This document shows positions 61,112-64,000 of a stretch of DNA of 64,000 nt, one piece after another. Source of the stretch: Bacillus sp. REN16 (GTDB lineage Bacteria; Bacillota; Bacilli; Bacillales; Bacillaceae_L). The stretch covers positions 266,054-330,053 of the forward strand of contig NZ_JAJFZK010000007.1 in the NCBI RefSeq assembly GCF_020731355.1, read 5' to 3'. The position numbers and the translations under genes were made by a program. Below the pieces are notes generated by a model. It had not been told where the DNA came from, ran no database searches, and was given only the letters and a program-made list of their open reading frames with translations. Numbering within the stretch: position 1 is the stretch's first letter; each line of letters starts with the position of its first letter.

Positions 61112-61150
61112 AAATGACCTTGCAAAGAGCGGCTGCAAGGTCATTTTTTA
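61112..61150 (+). terminator. Orphan terminator after the MITE-like element
   Basis: Perfect 11-bp stem ATGACCTTGCA/TGCAAGGTCAT with a 9-base loop and six T. No gene lies between it and atoE, so it was probably the original atoE terminator, pushed 500 bases away by the insertion. Confidence 0.85.
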
Positions 61151-61247
61151 TTTGCATAGAGAGTTTGATATGCAAAATTCCAAATCAATGTGAAACAAAT
61201 TTTTTTATTATCCGTCTAATAGGGTAAAGACCAAAGGGGGACTATGG

Positions 61248-62150
61248 ATGAGAAGAGGCACTCTTTTCTTTAAATTGCTCGTGTTACTTCTAGTGTTAGT
61301 AACTGGATGCAGTAACCAAAGTTCAGAAAGCAAAGCAGATCGTGCCACTATGGATGAGCGGCATACAGAAATGGATCAAGAATCAAGCAAAGAAGAAATG
61401 AGTGTTCAACCAGTCACAGAGCCTGAATATAAAGCAAGTGATAACGGAAGCGATACAATTAAAAACGACCGCATGTTCATATACCATGCAAATCTGTCCA
61501 TCCAAGTAAAAAAGTTTCATTCCGTAGAAGCGGAATTTCAACAAAAGGCCATTGATCTTGGCGGATATGTGGTGGAATCCTCAACATATGATGCTGGAAC
61601 GGAATCGATTAATGGCACCATTGTCATTAAAATACCTCAGTCACATTTCCAATCCTATATTAATGATGTAGAAAAAAACAGTATAAAAGTAGTTGAAAAA
61701 AGTATATCGGGTAATGATGTAACTGAGGAATTTGTGGACCTTGAATCACGATTAAAAGCAAAAGAAGCTGTGGAACAAAGACTGTTAACCTTAATGGATC
61801 AGGCGGAAAAAACAGAAGACCTTTTAAAAATATCAAATGATCTTTCAAAGGTACAAGAAGAAAAAGAACAAATTTTAGGAAGAATGAACTATCTAAAAAA
61901 TAATGTTGACTATTCAACCGTTACAATTCATCTAGAAGAGGAATTAGTTAAAATTGATTCCATCAAGGACAACAGCTCCTTAAATACTTGGCAAAAAGCA
62001 AAAAGTTTATTTGTAAATACAATTAACGGAATCATATCCGTTTTATCGGGTTTAGTCGTATTCGTTATAGGATTATCACCAATCATCCTTCCAATTGTTG
62101 CTATTTTGATTGCTTGGTTCATCCTCAGGAAAAAGAAAAAACAAGAATAA
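61248..62150 (+). CDS. DUF4349 domain lipoprotein
   Basis: 300 residues: lipoprotein signal with VTGC lipobox (Cys21), a charged linker, the DUF4349 domain (about 75-265) with IYHANLSIQVKKF, LGGYVVESSTYD and the DLESRLKAKEAVEQRLLTLMDQA coiled coil, and C-terminal membrane helix with a basic KKKKQE tail. Anchored at both ends on the outer face of the membrane. The family's function is unknown. GGGGG precedes the ATG. Confidence 0.9.
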   Translation: MRRGTLFFKLLVLLLVLVTGCSNQSSESKADRATMDERHTEMDQESSKEEMSVQPVTEPEYKASDNGSDTIKNDRMFIYHANLSIQVKKFHSVEAEFQQKAIDLGGYVVESSTYDAGTESINGTIVIKIPQSHFQSYINDVEKNSIKVVEKSISGNDVTEEFVDLESRLKAKEAVEQRLLTLMDQAEKTEDLLKISNDLSKVQEEKEQILGRMNYLKNNVDYSTVTIHLEEELVKIDSIKDNSSLNTWQKAKSLFVNTINGIISVLSGLVVFVIGLSPIILPIVAILIAWFILRKKKKQE

Positions 62151-62189
62151 CTCTAATTATGATCGAAAATATCCTTTTAAACAAAACTT

Positions 62190-62222
62190 AGGCGCACCTT
62201 TTATTAAGATGCGCCTTGTTTT
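62190..62222. terminator. Terminator after the DUF4349 gene
   Basis: AGGCGCA/TGCGCCT stem with a 13-base loop and TTGTTTTATT; convergent gene on the other side. Confidence 0.85.
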
Positions 62223-62667
62223 ATTCACCCAATTGTTTAATTTGATCAATTGTATTGGTTACGTTTTGTAAGGTTTGAAACATCTCACTATTTTCAAAAA
62301 GAGCTGGATCAATTTGTCCATTCTCAATATTTTCTATATATAGATTTATGCCCTCTTCTGCTTGTTGGTTGTAATCGACGATTTGCTGATGAAGATCTGC
62401 TGCCATTTCTGGCGGCTCTAGTGAGTTGAATGATACCATATCATCCTGCATTTCGGTAAGCTTTGTCTCAAGATCGACCATTGACTGTTCATCCGTAACT
62501 GCCTGTTCTGCTAGGGCTGGTGCTTCATTAATAAACGTACTAACCTCATTAACGTAATCTGTTGCCTCATTTACATACGTTACAGTATTATTAACATCCT
62601 CAAGGATGGAGCATGCCCCAAGAAAAATCAATCCCATTAGAGAAAAGGCTAAAAAACGTTTCTTCAA
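62221..62667 (-). CDS. DUF6376-like lipoprotein
   Basis: 148 residues from a TTG at 62667, because GGAGGGG stands 5 bases before it; the longer frame to 62691 begins inside the ribosome site region. Lipoprotein signal with LGAC lipobox (Cys19), then a helical acidic domain (NNTVTYVNEATDYVNEVSTFINEAP). It matches the small DUF6376 lipoproteins of Bacillus. Function unknown. Confidence 0.8.
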   Translation of the reverse strand: MKKRFLAFSLMGLIFLGACSILEDVNNTVTYVNEATDYVNEVSTFINEAPALAEQAVTDEQSMVDLETKLTEMQDDMVSFNSLEPPEMAADLHQQIVDYNQQAEEGINLYIENIENGQIDPALFENSEMFQTLQNVTNTIDQIKQLGE

Positions 62668-62854
62668 ATAATCCCCTCCGTTTTCTGGCATAACTTATAT
62701 ACGATACTAAACGGAAAAGGTTTCACATATCAATACTGGGTATTCTTTACAATTTCAAGTGGAGGCATTTGTTTTTTCTGTACTTCTTTCTTAACAAGCC
62801 AAAATAGATTATACTGTATTAACGACCATTTTTATAAATAAGGAGGTTATCACT

Positions 62855-63049
62855 ATGACCGAGAATAATCAATCCGAAGCACCAAAAAAGAAAATCAGTC
62901 TGCAAGAAGCAATGAAGCAGCAACTTGAAAACAAAAAGAACCAGGCAGCAGCTGGTAAAGGAAAAATGAATGGTGACCTTTCAACAAAAAAAATGAAAAG
63001 CCAACAAACGAAAAAGCCGAGCAATACCCGCAGAAAAATGGGTGTCTAA
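62855..63049 (+). CDS. Small basic protein, conserved in Bacillus
   Basis: 64 residues, Lys- and Gln-rich, probably disordered: MTENNQSEAPKKKISLQEAMKQQLENKK at the start and KKPSNTRRKMGV at the end. AAGGAGG at good distance from the ATG and a terminator behind support a real gene. The type looks familiar from other Bacillus genomes but has no known role. Confidence 0.75.
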   Translation: MTENNQSEAPKKKISLQEAMKQQLENKKNQAAAGKGKMNGDLSTKKMKSQQTKKPSNTRRKMGV

Positions 63050-63056
63050 CAAACGG

Positions 63057-63097
63057 AAAAAAGAACCAATTCATATCTGAATGTGGTTCTTTTTTTG
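63057..63097 (+). terminator. Terminator after the small basic protein gene
   Basis: AAGAACCA/TGGTTCTT with inner ATTCA/TGAAT pairing and seven T. Confidence 0.9.
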
Positions 63098-63124
63098 TAT
63101 TTGGATAAAATTTACCAAAAGGAG

Positions 63125-63823
63125 CTACATGTCTTGCAGCTCATTAACAGTTACAAACGAATATCCCTCTTCAATTAACACTTGAATGATTCCTTCAATC
63201 TCTGCAAGCACCTTCTCAATATCATCATACATTGGATGCATTAGAATAATTGAACCTGGCTCAATTGATTCTTTTACATATTTCACTCTATCCTGGGTAG
63301 AAGAGTAATACGTTTCTGGCTCTATGTTCCACGTAATGGTGTCTTTATTTTGTTTATTAAGATAGTAAGGTAAACCTACGAGCTTTTTCCCGTTTGGTGG
63401 ACGGAAATCAATTTCACCCTCGTACCCTGCTTCACGTATCAGCCGATCCGTTTTTTCGATTTCTTCTTTTATAAAGGATGGGGATTTAGAAATCATACGA
63501 TTATGAGAATACGTGTGATTTCCAACCTGATGCCCTGCTTCCACGATTTTTTTGGCTTCTTCCGGGTATTTTTCTATATCCTTGCCAATTAAAAAGAAGG
63601 TCGCCTTCACATCATGCTTCTCGAGAAGCGGCAGAATTTCATTTACATTACCAGTTGGACCATCATCAAATGTGAGTGCAACTACCTTTTGATCAGTTTC
63701 AACTTGCTGTGTGAGCCCTCCAAATAATTGAAATGACCTTGAATTCATTAACTTATACGTGCTGAATATCATTAGAAAAAGAATTAAAAATACGAGAACA
63801 CTACCTATTAATTTTCTTTTCAT
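63125..63823 (-). CDS. Polysaccharide deacetylase (NodB domain)
   Basis: 232 residues: N-terminal signal anchor (about 5-22) and a NodB deacetylase domain with TFDDGP (51-56, metal Asp54), the metal-binding HTYSH (103-107) and FRPPNGKK. Acts outside the cell on N-acetyl groups of peptidoglycan or another glycan. The substrate is not visible. AAGGAAG precedes the ATG. Monocistronic. Confidence 0.92.
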   Translation of the reverse strand: MKRKLIGSVLVFLILFLMIFSTYKLMNSRSFQLFGGLTQQVETDQKVVALTFDDGPTGNVNEILPLLEKHDVKATFFLIGKDIEKYPEEAKKIVEAGHQVGNHTYSHNRMISKSPSFIKEEIEKTDRLIREAGYEGEIDFRPPNGKKLVGLPYYLNKQNKDTITWNIEPETYYSSTQDRVKYVKESIEPGSIILMHPMYDDIEKVLAEIEGIIQVLIEEGYSFVTVNELQDM

Positions 63824-64000
63824 CGCTTACTTCCTTTTCGTTATTTCAAATTCTATTATAGTAAAATTATATACATAATTGATGGGGAAAAATATGAACT
63901 GGCTATGCTCTTAGGATCCAGAATGGCACCTATGCAAACAGTGGTTTTAAGGAAAGTGGACTAAGCAGGGAAATACACCCAGCTTTTTATGATAATTTAC

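Noticed and set aside
1..64000. tRNA, rRNA, prophage or complete insertion sequence
   Set aside because: None recognised on reading either strand; a tRNAscan/Infernal run would be needed to exclude small RNA genes fully.

Overview
The window reads as chromosome from a low-GC, spore-forming Bacillaceae bacterium, something like Neobacillus or Bacillus sensu lato. The basis is AT-rich DNA, strong AGGAGG-type ribosome binding sites, frequent TTG/GTG starts, a cwlJ spore-cortex hydrolase, LtaS-type lipoteichoic acid synthesis, and many genes with recognisable B. subtilis counterparts (MscL, YkhA, BmrC/BmrD, YetF, YdbS/YdbT, PanF/YhdT, GuaC, YdeI, YvrJ). No rRNA, tRNA, prophage, cas gene or intact transposase was seen.

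Layout. 0-29.4 kb is mainly housekeeping and transport: mechanosensitive channel, thioesterase, BASS-type symporter, YjiH-type membrane protein, a three-gene ABC-2 exporter, an NCS2 purine permease, two small dehydrogenases, a BmrC/BmrD-like heterodimeric multidrug ABC exporter behind a leader-peptide attenuator, YetF, YdbS/YdbT, an ABC exporter with a two-component system, cwlJ, yhdT-panF, ltaS, a metallophosphoesterase, a cupin regulator and guaC with a promoter and PurR-like boxes. 29.4-38.4 kb is a sugar locus: ribose-type ABC transporter, two Gfo/Idh/MocA dehydrogenases, an isomerase-fold protein, a LacI regulator, four matching palindromic operators and a cre-like site. A second isomerase-fold gene there has decayed to a remnant. 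38.4-49 kb is accessory: a CBO0543-family membrane protein, a methyltransferase remnant, a VanY-type carboxypeptidase, a complete four-gene Wadjet cassette (jetABCD, DUF2397/DUF2398/SMC/Toprim layout, type III-like) and an AraC-type gene broken by one stop codon. 49-54 kb holds two small conserved genes and a second sugar-oxidation group (Gfo/Idh, ThuA, Gfo/Idh). 54-58 kb holds a truncated NERD gene, a YvrJ-family protein and an overlapping pair: MazG-like pyrophosphohydrolase plus a PLD-nuclease/helicase fusion, a possible second defence module. 58-64 kb carries an iron alcohol dehydrogenase, AtoE, a 485-bp MITE-like element with 8-bp target duplication, two lipoproteins, a small basic protein and a polysaccharide deacetylase.

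The strongest items for a second look are the Wadjet cassette, the leader/terminator region before the BmrCD-like exporter, the MITE-like element after atoE, a hairpin-rich repeat present twice about 50 kb apart, the PLD-helicase/pyrophosphohydrolase pair, and the LacI operator set around the sugar locus. Five gene remnants (HhH, isomerase, methyltransferase, AraC, NERD) lie between 29 and 55 kb, which marks this half as a zone of gene gain and loss. All family assignments come from reading the sequences and from memory of the families; no database search was run.
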